Part shown: in pieces, positions 23,619-35,870 of the stretch
Numbering within the stretch: the first letter of the stretch is position 1
Layout of the letters: each line of letters begins with the position of its first letter
NCBI GenBank assembly: GCA_030686995.1
Contig: CM060688.1
Coordinates: 202,158,718 to 202,222,717, forward strand
Origin: Artemisia argyi
Lineage: Eukaryota; Streptophyta; Magnoliopsida; Asterales; Asteraceae
DNA length: 64,000 nt
Direction: 5' to 3'
Notes under the pieces: generated by a model
What the model saw: only the letters and a program-made list of their open reading frames with translations
Told to the model about the DNA's origin: nothing
Databases searched by the model: none
Position numbers and translations under genes: made by a program

Positions 23619-26600
23619 GGGCTACCAAAGAAGGTAGACGATCCGGGCAGCTTCACCTTGCCTTGCTCCATAGGACCTCTTTCAATCAAGAATGCTCTTG
23701 CTGATTTGGGAGCAAGTATCAATCTCATGCCTTACTCTATGTTCCGTAAACTTGGATATTCTGGATTGAAGCCTACCCGTATGAACATCCAACTAGCCGA
23801 TAGATCAGTCAAGTACCCCGTGGGGATATGTGAGAACGTGCTAGTCAAGGTTGGGAAATTCAAATTCCCGGTCGACTTCGTAATCCTGAATATGGAGGAG
23901 GACGACGTGGTACCTATCATCTTAGGTAGACCATTTCTTGCTACCGCTCGTGTAGTCATCGATGTCTACGATGGCAAATTGACCTTACGAGTAGGAGACG
24001 ATAGCACAACCTTTGACATTAAGGATTCTATGGACCTCTCCCTCGAAGCATCCAACCGGCTCTACTTTATCGGGGAAGTAGATGAGCTCATAGATGTCAT
24101 TGATAGATGCATCGATGAACAAATCGATGAAGGCTGGCTACGGGACGAGAGTTTTCTGCCTTTGCTAGAGGTGGAAAAGACGGAGGATGTTAATGCAGTC
24201 TCCTTCTACCCCAGACAAGAGGCAACAGAGCATCTCGAGCTCCGAAGGCCCGAGAACAAGCTCAAACCTTCTATTATCGAGCCCCCTGACGTAGATCTTA
24301 AAGAGCTCCCTAATCATTTGGAGTATGCCTTTCTTCAGGGAGAAAACCAACTCCCGATAATCATAAGCTCTTCCTTGGACAAAGAACAAAAAGTTAAACT
24401 CTTAGAGGTCCTAAAGAAATACAAGGGAGTACTCGCATGGAGTGTGGCCGACATTAAGGGGATTGACTCAACTTTTTGCACACATAAGATTCTTATGGAG
24501 GAAGATTATAAACCTACTGTACAACCCCAGAGGCGAGTGAACCCCAACATTAAGGAAGTAGTGAAGAAAGAAGTTATCAAACTTTTGGATGCAGGACTGA
24601 TTTACCCAATCTCGGATAGCCCATGGGTCAGTCCTGTGCAGGTTGTACCTAAAAAGGGTGGAATGACTGTAGTAAAAAATGACAAGGGTGAGATGGTGCC
24701 CCAGAGAACTGTCACTGGATGGCGGGTATGCATCGACTATCGAAAGCTCAACGATGCCACGAGGAAATATCACTTTCCCTTACCATTCATTGATCAGATG
24801 TTAGAGAGATTATCTGGACACGAGTACTATTGCTTCTTGGATGGATTCTCTGGATATTTTCAAATCCCCATAGCACCTGAGGACCAAGAAAAGACCACGT
24901 TTACTTGCCCCTATGGAAAATTTGCCTACAAAAGGATGCCTTTTGGGCTATGTAATGCCCCCGCCACTTTCCAACGTTGCATGACCGCAATCTTTCACGA
25001 ACTCATGGAAGACAGCATGGAAGTTTTCATGGATGACTTTTCATTCTTCGGAAACTCCTTCGACCGTTGTCTTGCTAATTTAGAAAAGATGCTTAAACGT
25101 TGTGAGGAAACCAACTTGGTGTTAAATTGGGAAAAGTGTCATTTCATGGTAAAGGAAGGGATTGTGTTGGGGCATAAGATTTCAGGGAACGGGATAGAGG
25201 TGGACCAAGCTAAAGTTGAAGCTATATCTAAGTTACCATACCCCACGACTGTTAAAGCAATACGCAGCTTTTTGGGGCACGCCGGATTCTATCGGAGATT
25301 TATCAAGGACTTCTCCAAAATTGCCCGGCCCATGACCCAATTGCTTGTGAAAGATGCCCCGTTCGATTTTTCCCAAGAATGCAAAGATGCTTTCGATCTC
25401 CTAAAAAGGGAACTCACTCAAGCTCCAATCATGATCACACCTAACTGGGAGTTACCATTTGAAATCATGTGTGACGCTAGCGACTACGCCATCGGGGCTG
25501 TATTAGGTCAACGACGTGACAAGCTTTTCCAACCAATTTACTTCGCTAGCAAAACCATGAATCCCGCTCAAGAGAACTACTCCACCACCGAAAAGGAATT
25601 ATTAGCTGTAGTGTTTGCATTCGACAAATTCCGACAATATCTTGTCCTTTCAAAGACAGTCGTCTTCATTGATCACTCAGCTCTTCGATATCTGTTTGCA
25701 AAGCAGGATGCCAAGCCACGACTGATTCGGTGGATCTTGTTGTTACAGGAATTCGATGTTGAGATTCGCGATAAGAGGGGGGCAGAAAATCTAGCCGCAG
25801 ATCATCTATCCCGTCTTGAAAATCCCTTGGATAAGCACGATAGAAGTGAGATTAGGGATTCGTTTCCTGATGAGCAACTGATGTCAATGATTGATTCGGA
25901 GCCATGGTACGCCGACTTTGCCAATTACTTCGCAAGTAGATGTAGACTTGTTCCTGAACACCTAACTAAGTACGAAATAAAGAGGTTCTTTTCCCAGCTA
26001 AAATACTACTTCTGGGATTAACCCTTTCTATTCCGAAGGTGTCCTGACCATATTATAAGGCGTTGTGTTTCGGAAAATGAGGCAGTAAAGATTATGAGGA
26101 AATGTCACTCCGGTCCCTCTGGGGGGCATCATGGGATTAACGTTACCGCCCGAAAAATTCTCGATGCGGGATTCTATTGGCCCACAATTTTCCGTGATGT
26201 AAAAGAAATGGTGCAGGCGTGCGATGCGTGCCAACGAGCCGGAAATATATCACATAGGGATGAAGCACCTCAGAACTTTATACAAGTTTGTGAGGTATTC
26301 GATGTTTGGGGGATCGACTTCATGGGACCCTTTCCATCCTCAGGAGGAAACGAGTACATCTTAGTCGCCATTGACTATGTTTCAAAATGGGTTGAAGCAC
26401 AAGCCCTTAGGACAAATGATGCCAGAGTAGTCATTCATTTCCTGAAAAAGCTTTTCGCAAGATTCGGGATTCCGAAAGCTCTCATCAGTGATAGGGGGAC
26501 ACATTTTTGCAATGCACAAATGGAAAAGGTCATGAAGAGGTATGGAGTACCCCATCGATTCTCAACCGCCTATCATCCATAAACCAATGGCCAAGTCGAA

Positions 26601-27196
26601 AACACCAATAGAGCTATTAAAAGAATACTTGAAAAAACGGTTAGTCAAAACAGAAAGGACTGGTCATTCAAACTCGACGAAGCCTTATGGGCCGAACTGC
26701 CTACAAAACACCTATTGGAACGACCCCATTCCGCATGGTGTATGGTAAGGCATGTCACTTACCGGTTGAGTTAGAACACAAGGCTTATTGGGCGCTTAAA
26801 GCATGCAACTTAGATTACACAATTGCTGGGAATAATAGGTTTTTGCAATTACACGAGCTTGATGAGCTTAGACTAGAAGCTTACGAATCCTCCATCACAT
26901 ATAAAGAGAGAGCTAAAAGATGGCATGATCAAAGAATTAAGAAACCCAAAGAATTTTCAGAAGGAGACAAGGTCCTATTATACAATTCTCGGTTGAGATT
27001 ATTTCCGGGAAAACTTAAGTCTAGATGGTACGGGCCGTTCACAGTAAAAAATTCTTCTAAATTTGGAGCAGTAGTGTTAATTGATGATGAAGGTAGGGAA
27101 TTCACGGTTAACATACAACGTGTAAAACATTACCAAGAAAATAACAATGAAATGATTAATGAGGAGGATGTAATGTTTGATGATGAGATCACGTAG
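23619..27196 (+). pseudogene. pol: Athila pol: protease, reverse transcriptase, RNase H, integrase
   Basis: It continues the gag frame. The protease active-site segment ADLGASINLMP is at about 23697-23730. The RT runs from about 24450, with VCIDYRKLND near 24727 and FMDDF (aspartates at 25032-25037). RNase H has CDASDYAIGAVL near 25470 and TEKELLAVVFAF near 25590. Integrase has the HHCC motif at about 26100-26240, WGIDFMGPF near 26307, a second aspartate in SDRGTHF near 26488 and the glutamate in GQVENTN near 26592. TAA at 26019 interrupts YFWD-PFLFRRC, and TAA at 26580 interrupts YHP-TNGQVE. A small deletion (about 4 bp) near 26694 shifts the frame, which resumes as [18 protein letters not shown] and ends at 27196. 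The catalytic residues remain visible, but no continuous polyprotein can be made. Confidence 0.92.
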
Positions 27197-29047
27197 TAAC
27201 CCATGACTTTGAGTCTAGCTACAAGACTCGTAAATAAAGAAAAGCGCTTCTTGGGAGGCAACCCATGTTTAGTGTGATTTTATTTGTTTGATTGTTATTT
27301 GCTTCCATATGCATGTTTTATTTTTATTGTTGGTTGATCATGTTTCTCAATTAAAATGTGAAAATACTTTATTATGTTGTTTGGCCTAGTCTTAACTTCA
27401 ACCTAAAGGTATTTTAGCAAAAGATAAGTGTAAGGGGAAACCCCAAATATGTTTTTAAGAAACAAACCGATCATGATTCTCCACAATATTAGATGAACAT
27501 GTATATTCGTATTTGTTAGAGTCAAATGCTTGTATTGAGTCATAATGAAGTTTTGCAGGATTTTCCAGGAAGTAGGACAAAGTTTTTCCTGAAATTTTCC
27601 GGAAACTTAACATAAGAATTTCTGCAGGTCCATTCTGACGGCGTCAGAGTATTACTCTTGACGGCGTCAGGAGTTAAAAATCTGGAAATTTTACCAGTTT
27701 TGTTTTTCTAACGGAGTCTTATGGTTTTTGTGAATTATTAAGTTTTATAATCTCCAGGAAATCTGCAAACTTCATTCCACAAGCATTATATCTTACTTTG
27801 TTTTCTAGGATTTAGTAACTTATATAGGATGCCGCCGATTTTACGCGAGGTTGCCTTGTCTATTGTTGTCAGGATTTACAGGTTATTTATGACAAGAAGA
27901 TGATTTATATTCTGGAAGGGAAGCTTTGATTGTTCGTTTTCTTGGAGGAAGATTTAACCTGGCCAACCTATAATCCATACCGAGCGAATCAGGGGAGTAT
28001 TTGATTTCATTCTCTTTACTTCTTAACTTTTACATTCTTTACTTGAACATTGGGGACAATGTTCATCCTAAGTGTAAGGGGAGGGTAAAAAGATGATACC
28101 TTACATATGCACTTTCGCTTGAGTTTGTTTTCTTTGATAGTAGATGTGTAATAAAACTATGAGAAATACTTGTTAGTGTAATTTTAGCGCCAAATTTAAA
28201 ATTTTTTACAACATTTAGGAGTGAAACTTTAGCCATAGCAAGCGTCTCATGGATAGGAGGTTGTATGACTAGCACATAACCGTATATTCAGAAAAATTTT
28301 CCACCCAAAAATGTGAGGTTCGCCTTTAGATTTGATAGGAAAAGAATTTATTATTGGTGCTTATGAGTGTACCGGTAGCATTTAGATTCTAGAACTTGCG
28401 TTAGTGATGCATCCCGAGACCGCTAGTGAGACTACATTCATGTGGTAGGATTTACTACATGATAAGAGGCATTAGGATCACCCTTGTGTTAAACCCGTAT
28501 CATAATTACTTGACCATTTAAGTCATATTACTTGGCTAGTTAAGACAACTAATTTTTCCCACACCCTTTGCGTTGTACTCATTTTTAGTACACGATACCC
28601 CTAGTACACCCCTCCGAGCCTATCTTTTCGTTTCTAACTTTAAGCATTTTACTTAAAGGAAGAATTTGTTACACCCCACTTAAATGTACACCCAAATCGC
28701 CTTAGCCTTCCGTGTATGCGCTCATTTTTAGTGCATTATTGTTATTTGTTAAACCCTAAGTTAACTTTCTAATTGATTACATGGTTGCTAAGTCGAGTCA
28801 TATCATTGTACATATTGTTTTGGGACGATTGGGACTCATGGGTAAGTACTTATTTTATGGAGTAATGGGGAAGAACATAATATTATTACCCCCATATGTA
28901 CGTTAATCTTAAAAGTGCTCCAAGTGTTTTGATTTTCTTAATTCGAGTCACTAGAATAGTTAATTGTAAAGTATGTAAAGATTCAAGTGTAAGGGAAATG
29001 TTCATTCCTTATGATGTATTATTTTGGATGGTAGGGTAAAAGTGTAT

Positions 29048-29090
<43 letters not shown>

Positions 29091-29686
29091 AAGAAAAAGA
29101 AAAAAAAATATATAGAAAAGAAAAAGAGAAAAAACATACGGACTACCATCCCGTTTTCATTCTATGTTCATTTTATATTTTTAGTTATTTTTCATTTATT
29201 AGCTTAAGTCGAGTCTAGTCTTGGCTTAGCAACGCCATATTGTACATGTAATTAACCAAGATTGTTAACTCGCCACCAGTAAAACTTCCTTTATCCAACA
29301 AAACCGTGTAATTCATGTCCCTATACCTAACGTTACAACCCTTTAAAAGACCTCTTTGATAGTTTATCCTAGGTGCTTACGTCATGTGGTGGAGGTTTGA
29401 TCCTTTCCTAAGCCTATGGTAATCTATTTTGCTATGACAAGTAGTGAGAGATATCTTCCATTTCCATAATGTTATATTACTTTATTACACCCAAGAGATG
29501 TGAGTATCTAAACACTATTTGTGAGGTGCTTGTGTATGACCTCCGTGCTTGTCTATTGGTCTTTAGTGGAACGATTATTTGTTGTAATTACTTTTATATT
29601 AGTGTTAAATGACCCCTAACTTGTCTTTTGAGTAGAATAAAAGCTCATTTGCTTGAGGACAAGCAAATCTCAAGTGTAAGGGTATA
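27197..29686 (+). other. Athila region between pol and 3' LTR, no coding frame
   Basis: About 2.5 kb with no open frame of note on the plus strand. In Athila elements this position can hold an envelope-like frame, but I cannot recognise one. It contains two TGACGGCGTCA copies at 27635 and 27659, 24 bp apart like the LTR pairs. It also has a run of 49 A at 29050-29098 within an A/G-rich stretch to about 29135. Just before the 3' LTR is a weak purine-rich stretch (aagtgtaagggtata). Confidence 0.7.
29050..29098. repeat. Poly-A homopolymer (49 A)
   Basis: An uninterrupted A run inside the Athila post-pol region, followed by an A-rich tract interspersed with G and T. It is not at an element end, so it is probably an expanded homopolymer and not a retrotransposed tail. 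Confidence 0.85.
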
Positions 29687-31094
29687 TGATGAGGCGAAAA
29701 ATGATCTGTTTTTAGGGGGTCATTTAAGCCCGAATCCGAATTTATTTGATCAAATATTGCCCTAAATCGTTCCTTTTGTGATTTTAGGTGTTTGGAGAGT
29801 GAATTCTGGAAAAGAAGCCATTTTGGACGTTTTTGGAGCATAAAAGTGAAGAAAACGGCAAAGTACCAAATTTCCATGCTGAAGACACAAGGTGACGGCG
29901 TCAAGAGTTACATCTTAACGGCGTCAGACATGAAGAATAAAATACCGAAGGTGGTGACGGCGTCAAAAGTCATCCTGACGGCGTCAAAGTGGCAAGAATA
30001 AAATACCGTGGTTGGTGACGGCGTCACATAGGCCGTCATAAGTAGATCAAGGCCGTCCGAGGAAGTATTTGGCGGCGAGGTGACGGCGTCACATGGTGGT
30101 CTTGACGCCGTCAGCCTAGTTTTCCTATATATAGTTTTCTAGTTTTTTCATTAAAAGGAGAGAAGTTTTGGTGAAACCCTAAAGACGAATTTGGTGTATC
30201 TTTTATAGGTTTTTCAAGGGTTCCAAACCCTTGAGACCTTGCATTGTAATTGAGATAAGTGTTCTTCCAATTCAATCAATATGTCTATGTGTTGGTTGTT
30301 TATATCTTGTTCTTGTCTCAATTCCATTATGCTAGGCTAGATCTCTTTTGTGTTTGCTTAGATCTAATGAAACCTAGATGTTGATTATGTGTTGATTACT
30401 TGTCTATTCTTTTCTTGGATGAATGATTTTATATGTTAGGCTTAAGAAAACTGGCAGATCTCCAAATGGTAACATGCTTGAACGTCTTAAGAAACATGAA
30501 CCGAGGCGTACTAGGTCTTTATTGGTTGTATTTAATGCATGAGCCACTGTTTACAATCCCTATAGTTGTGCTGGGTCATGGTGTAGGAGGAGATAAGAAC
30601 TCATAGAGTTGGGGAGTTATGTATGCCACCCCACGAATGGTATTAAGGAATACAATCCGTCATCCATACAAGTATAACAAGTAATTAACGTATAAAAGAT
30701 ATCTAGGGAGTAGTGAAGTCTAAGTAAACACAATTTCTCCAATTACTGCTCACAACCTTAGTATAATTTAGTTTAATTTCATTTTCAGTATTTTATTTTA
30801 ATTATATATTAGCTTTGGGTTAGTTGAATAGCAACTAATTCCGCCCACTCTTCCAAAACCCGAGATTTTACTTGCTTTCATAAAAATATAAAAATACAAA
30901 AATAATCATCCCTCACCTTTAGAACTATTAATTAGGTTTTCTAATCCTAGCGACACTATTCCTAAGCTGAACGATCAATCCCCCGGTACTTGTCACTATA
31001 CTATACTACAACGATCAGGTACACTGCCTGGTGGGGGTTGTAAGCTTCTCGAGATCCCTCGAGAGGTAAAGCCTGTTGCGATTCCCACGCATCA
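29687..31094 (+). repeat. 3' LTR of the Athila element
   Basis: Near-identical copy of 20296-21689 with an extra 14 bp near 29870. Palindrome copies start at 29893, 29916 (first base changed to TA), 29955, 29976, 30016, 30081 and 30103. TATA-like ctatatatag at 30125-30134. Ends CCCACGCATCA before ATAAA. Confidence 0.93.
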
Positions 31095-32113
31095 ATAAAC
31101 ACTCTATTATCATGCAACTCCAATTGTATGTACACCTCTCAACAATATTCACCACTAAAAACACAAGCTCGGAGTCTTTCCTTTTACTGTGGTGCATACG
31201 AGAGGTTGACCAGAAATTCCCTAGGTTCCAAGCATCATTCAAGTCGACTATGAGATGGACTCGCTTCGTGGTTGAACACTTAAACGAGCCACACTTTTCT
31301 ACTTTCGATCTCTAGCCCCTAACGTGAGTTTACCTACACCATGCTAGGTGATGAAGTAGTTGGCTTCGCCTCTCGTTCGTCCCTCGTTCACAATTCCACT
31401 ACGTCTCCTCACCACCAAGCTTTGGTGAAGTAAGTTTTTCCAAAACTCCATTTCCTTCTCTCTATATACGTACACATACAAACTTTCATGTCGCATGCAT
31501 GCATACTTCAAGGTGGCTTGTTATGTTTAAAAACTTGTGTGTCTAACTAATAAGAATCTATGCCGAACTATTCTCATTACTGCCTCGTACTACTCACGTT
31601 AAAACAAACAAATAAACACTTTGAGCATATTCAACTTTTAAATGGATTTTTAAAAGCTTTTGAACGTACAAAAATCATATGGAAGTGAACATATGAAATT
31701 CATTAAGTATTTGGCTTATTCTTGGAATATACACATTTCGGTTTAGGTGACTTAGGTCCTTGTTTACTCGAGCCAAATCTTGCTCATCAAACCCATTTGT
31801 CATCCAAAAAACCCACGACCCACTAGACTTCTTCGAGTGCTTATTTGAATAAACATTCGATATAGACAAGCCAGGAGGTCGAAACTCATCTCACTTGCCT
31901 CACAAATATACAAACCCAACGGGTTAAACAAAGTGTTTGACATTTATTCGTTCCACATTTGGCACTGCATAAAATTACAACCAATTGTATATTATTTGTT
32001 GCCCGATTCGATATGCAACCCGTATGTTTGTTTTTTAGGCTAAACTTATATTTGGGACATCTAATGTTGTCTTCTTTTATGTTAGCATTAATCACGTTAC
32101 TTGTTTCTTGCAG
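31095..32113. other. Unassigned sequence right of the Athila element
   Basis: The first five bases are the right ATAAA target duplication. The rest continues the sequence broken at 20295. No coding frame or known repeat is recognised. A palindrome caccaagctttggtg lies near 31418. Confidence 0.5.
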
Positions 32114-33387
32114 GGGCTACATGTTATTTTCACTAGTGAGGATGATACATGGGATGCCTGGCTAAAAATTCCCTCAGATGGATTTTCTGGCACACTTCAT
32201 TTTCGAGGCGTGGGTATGCTCCATCTCTGTCACCAAATCCAACCAATGTATTTTTTTACGGTTTCATGGTTAGCAGATCTTATATTATGCAGCGTTATTA
32301 GTGCCTTAGTTTCTTACATTTCCCATATTTTTTTTGCAGAAAGAAACTGGCATTAGACTCAGATGTAAGCCACTTTTTATGTTGTTAACAATTTCATTTT
32401 CTAATGATAACACCATTGTATTTTTTAATTTATATTGCAGGTGACCACTCCAATGGCCATTGAAACCTTGGAAAACGTACCAGTAATGAAAACAGTGGTA
32501 AGTAATGAAACATCCACCTTTGATTTTTTTTAGTTTTACGTACATGACTAATGTACCGTGTTTTATATATACATATAGGAACCTGTTAAAACTATCAGAC
32601 ATACGAAAACGCTTGAGCCACGACAAACCGGTTCTACAGGTTACACCACCAACTATGATACCAAATATTAGTGAACAAAATACATGACTAATATTAGTAC
32701 CAACGAAGCGAAAACATTTGGTCTCTAGTGAAACCTTGCAAAAGCAAGCTAAGGCGGCGAAGAGTCAACAGGTTTTAACTTATGATAATTGAGAATTTGA
32801 TTATATACGACATTACAATTATATATATATATTTGCTTCAATTATATACATTCAATTTTTATGGAATTTGAAATACAATTGTATATATATTTGCCTCATT
32901 TATATACATTCTGTTTTATATATATATACTAGCAGTAGTAACTCTGCTCCAGCAGTACTAACGTGGTACTAGTATTAACTCTCCTATCATGTTTGTGCAG
33001 ATAGTTGAACCAGTGGCTCATCTAGTTCTGTTATGTTGTGAGCTTGACATGTTCTAGTCCTGATCTCATCCTGATGTGTTGATATGCAGCATACTACATT
33101 TTCAAGGCTTTTATATCCAGATGATGAGATTAGATCAATGGGAGAAAAACTTGTAAGTTTAACTGCAAGTTTTATTAGTATGTTCATTGTTTTGGATTAA
33201 AAGTCTTCATGATGTTGTTTGAATTACTGCTGATCATGTTTATGTTAATATTGCATAGATGGATTTAGTGCAGCTCATGAACTTCAAAGAAAATGTGGCC
33301 AAGTATTTACTACTGCTAGTTAAAGTTGGTACTGCTCAGAAATTAAGACCGCTCGAAGTTGCAACTTGCTTATGGAAAAGATTATAG
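32114..33387 (+). pseudogene. Exon-like remnants of a CACTA-associated gene
   Basis: Several short segments are bounded by plausible splice sites: 32114-32213 (after ttgcag, before gtatgc; WDAWLKIPSDGFSG), 32340-32364, 32441-32497 (VTTPMAIETLENVPVMKTV), about 32579-32771 with internal stops (later part KRKHLVSSETLQKQAKAAKS), 33090-33152 (FSRLLYPDDEIRSMGEKL) and 33259-33387 (MDLVQLMNFKENVAKYLLLL, ending in TAG). They run toward the CACTA right end at 34748, so a TNPA-like accessory gene is the best guess from position. I do not recognise the protein itself. Stops in the fourth segment suggest decay. Confidence 0.35.
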
Positions 33388-33571
33388 ATACTTATAAAGA
33401 AACTGTTATAAGCCGACTAGGACTCCTTGATGTATAAAAGGATGTCCAATTTTATATTTTGTTCAGTTATATACATTCCAATTTTATTGTATTTGAATTT
33501 GTTTTGATATATATTTGAATTGTTTTGATATATATTGATTTTTTAAATGTAACTAAAAGATGCATATAGTC

Positions 33572-34440
33572 ACACTTATTAACACTTTTGGTCACTGTTT
33601 GCTTTAGTCGTTGTGTGACTAAATATTACCGAAGGCCACACAAACATAAAATTCACGTGGCCATTAGATGATCTATAGTCACACAAAATACACATTTCTT
33701 CACTTTAAACAGCATATGGTCACACTTATTTACACTTTTGGCCACTGTTTGATTAATGGTATGTGACTAAATACCCAAAACAAACATGCTTTGTGTTACT
33801 AAATATTACAAAAGGCCACACAAACATAAAATTCACGTGGCCATTGGATGATCAATAGTCACACAAAATACACATTTCTTCACTTTAAACAGCATATGGT
33901 CACACTTATTAACACTTTTGGCCACTGTTTGCTTAATGGTATGTGACTAAATACCCGAAACAAACATGCTTTGTGTGACTAAATATTACAAAAGGCCACA
34001 CCAACATAAAATTCATGTGGCCATTGGATGATCAATAGTCACACAAAATACACATTTCTTCACTTTAAACAGCATATGGTCACACTTATTAACACTTTTG
34101 GCCACTGTATGCTTAATGGTATGTGACTAAATACCCAAAACAAACATGCTTTGTGTGACTAAATATTACAAAAGGCCACGCAAACATAAACTTCATGTGG
34201 CCATTGGATGATCAATAATCACACAAAATACACATTTCTTCACTTTAAACAGCATATGGTCACACTTATTCACACTTTTTGGCCACTTTGTGTTAAATTG
34301 TATGTGACTAACTCCAAAAAAATAACACCCATTGTGTGACTAAATCATCACAAACGTCACATTTATTGTATATTAATGTGGCCACAGGACGGGAAATAGT
34401 CACACAAAATACACATTTACTTGAATATATCATCTCAAAT
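33572..34440. repeat. 180-bp tandem array, CACTA subterminal region
   Basis: Units beginning cacacttatt start at 33572, 33721, 33901, 34081 and 34261. The last three intervals are exactly 180 bp and the first is 149 bp. Each unit carries many copies of GTGAC/GTCAC and GTGGCC/GGCCAC in both orientations. Dense short subterminal repeats of this kind are where CACTA transposases bind. Units are very similar, with scattered substitutions. The same motifs continue less regularly to about 34730. Confidence 0.8.
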
Positions 34441-34731
34441 GTCACATACATTATATATTTATGTGGCCAAATGCTGAAAAATAGTTACTCTCAAAAACAT
34501 TCGCGTGACTATAAAGTGTTTACGGTCACTGATAATGACTAATCCAACAAAACTTGTGTCTAATTTGTCACACATATTCGGGGTTTTGGTCACTCTTTTT
34601 CGATGGAAAAGGCCACGAACTCAACAATGTGACCATATGCCACCTACGGTGGCGGGACCTTTTGTCACACATGACGAAAAAACGTGCGTGACTATATGCA
34701 TATCGTCACTCATTTTTGGCGTGACCAATAG

Positions 34732-34748
34732 CACTTTTTGTACCAGTG
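34732..34748 (-). mobile_element. Right terminal inverted repeat of a CACTA transposon
   Basis: The plus strand reads cactttttgtaccagtg; the minus strand is CACTGGTACAAAAAGTG, a CACTA-superfamily terminus (CACTG variant). A 3-bp target duplication would be ttg (34749-34751). No matching left terminus was found upstream, so the left end is probably lost. Confidence 0.65.
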
Positions 34749-35422
34749 TTGGTAAGGATGAGCAAGAAGGACTTATACTAGTTTGTTATAAAACAAGCTA
34801 GAGCTTGTTGCAGCTCAAGGCACCGTAGTTTAGCTAGTGGTTGAGGTTTCTTATCCTGTTTCATAAGTTTCAGATTTTAGTGTAAAAGTGCATATCTTGT
34901 ATTTGTTAGTATTAGTTGAGTAAGATAGTTTAATTCTGTTTATTTAGGTTGTATTTAAGTTATTATCAGTGAATATCTTAGTTTCATTTATTAAATCCAT
35001 CATTTGCTTCTTAAAATTATTGAAACCTGTTGGTAAGGGAGTGATTGGATTTAACTGTTACACTAGGTTCCTGAGCTATTTAGTGGTTAAAAACAGTTTA
35101 GGTTTCATTCTTAGGTGCACATTAAAGTATTGGAAGTCTTACATTGGTAGTTCTTAAAGAAAAAGTCAAAATGGCTTTCAATCTTCAATGCATGTTTAAC
35201 TGTTAAGAGATTTGGAACCCAAACCATCAAAACAGTCACAAAAGTGGATAAGCTCAGCTAACCTAACCTTGTTTTAACCTAAAACAACAATTTAAGTAGC
35301 CTAGATCCATTAGAAATTCATCAAAGTCAACTTAGCTCGAAAGATCATAAGGTCAAATTGCATACTGTCAGTTTTTTACAAAAATGGTAGGATTTTTCTA
35401 GGAATCATTTTTCACTTTTGGA
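34749..35422. other. No gene recognised
   Basis: AT-rich sequence between the CACTA end and the Helitron-like terminus. I see no coding frame, RNA gene or repeat. Confidence 0.5.
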
Positions 35423-35564
35423 CAGCTATATTATATATATACTAATAGTCATTTTTTAACGGGGAGCAAGACAATTTTATTACGGGATGCTTATAAGCCA
35501 AATCTGTTTTCTTATTGGATGTTTGAGTGTCATTTACTTTTAATGTGCCACTTATGAGACCTAA
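35423..35564 (+). mobile_element. Helitron-like 5' terminal sequence (older copy)
   Basis: The stretch tatatatactaatagtcatt...ttttattacggg aligns over roughly 120 bp with the sequence starting at 36971, which reads like a Helitron 5' end. The first two bases expected (TC) are not preserved. It lies directly before mitochondrial sequence. Confidence 0.4.
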
Positions 35565-35571
35565 AGCTGAA

Positions 35572-35817
35572 CCGCTGAAGGCCTACGAATGTGGTTTCGA
35601 TCCTTTCGGTGATGCCAGAAGTCGTTTTGATATACGATTTTATCTTGTTTCTATTTTATTTATTATCCCTGATCCGGAAGTCACCTTTTCCTTTCCTTGG
35701 GTAGTACCTCCCAACAAGATTGATCCCTTTGGATCTTGGTCCATGATGGCCTTTTTATTGATTTTGACGATTGGATCTCTCTATGAATGGAAAAGGGGTG
35801 CTTCGGATCGGGAGTAA
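35572..35817 (+). pseudogene. nad3: Mitochondrial nad3 fragment in nuclear DNA (NUMT)
   Basis: 82 codons to TAA at 35815. They match the C-terminal two-thirds of NADH dehydrogenase subunit 3 (complex I, inner mitochondrial membrane), for example YECGFDPFGDARSRFDIRFY and SMMAFLLILTIG. The N-terminal part is absent or replaced upstream of 35572. Several codons show proline, serine or arginine where the mature plant protein has phenylalanine, leucine or tryptophan (IIPDPEVTFSFPW, GASDRE). That is the pattern of unedited C-to-U sites, so the copy came from mitochondrial DNA and not from edited RNA. It is followed after a short spacer by rps12, the standard plant mitochondrial order. Confidence 0.93.
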
Positions 35818-35870
35818 CCACTAGTGACAGGGCTCAAATCCTTCGGGGGGAAGGACAAAAGTAAAGAGCG

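Larger units (their letters stand above)
20296..31094 (+). mobile_element. Athila-clade Ty3/gypsy retrotransposon, nearly complete
   Basis: A 10.8-kb plus-strand element with LTRs at 20296-21689 and 29687-31094 and a perfect ATAAA target duplication. It has a tRNA-Asp-type primer binding site, a gag with a CCHC-like knuckle, and a pol with protease, reverse transcriptase, RNase H and integrase in that order. About 2.5 kb without a coding frame follows pol. The RT (FMDDF) and the protease (DLGASINLMP) are Athila-like. In-frame stops at 21969, 23616, 26019 and 26580, plus a short deletion near 26694, leave it unable to make its own proteins. The LTRs are very similar apart from a 14-bp indel and about a dozen substitutions, so the insertion is fairly young. 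Confidence 0.93.

Noticed and set aside
27197..29686. Envelope-like gene of the Athila element
   Set aside because: This is where such a frame would be, but no open frame or transmembrane-rich translation is seen on the plus strand.
33572..34440. 180-bp array as a centromeric satellite
   Set aside because: Unit length is suggestive, but there are only about five units and they end at a CACTA terminus, so a subterminal repeat is the simpler reading.
35527..35571. N-terminal extension of the nad3 frame
   Set aside because: The residues before the proline at 35572 do not match the nad3 N-terminus; the match starts inside the gene.
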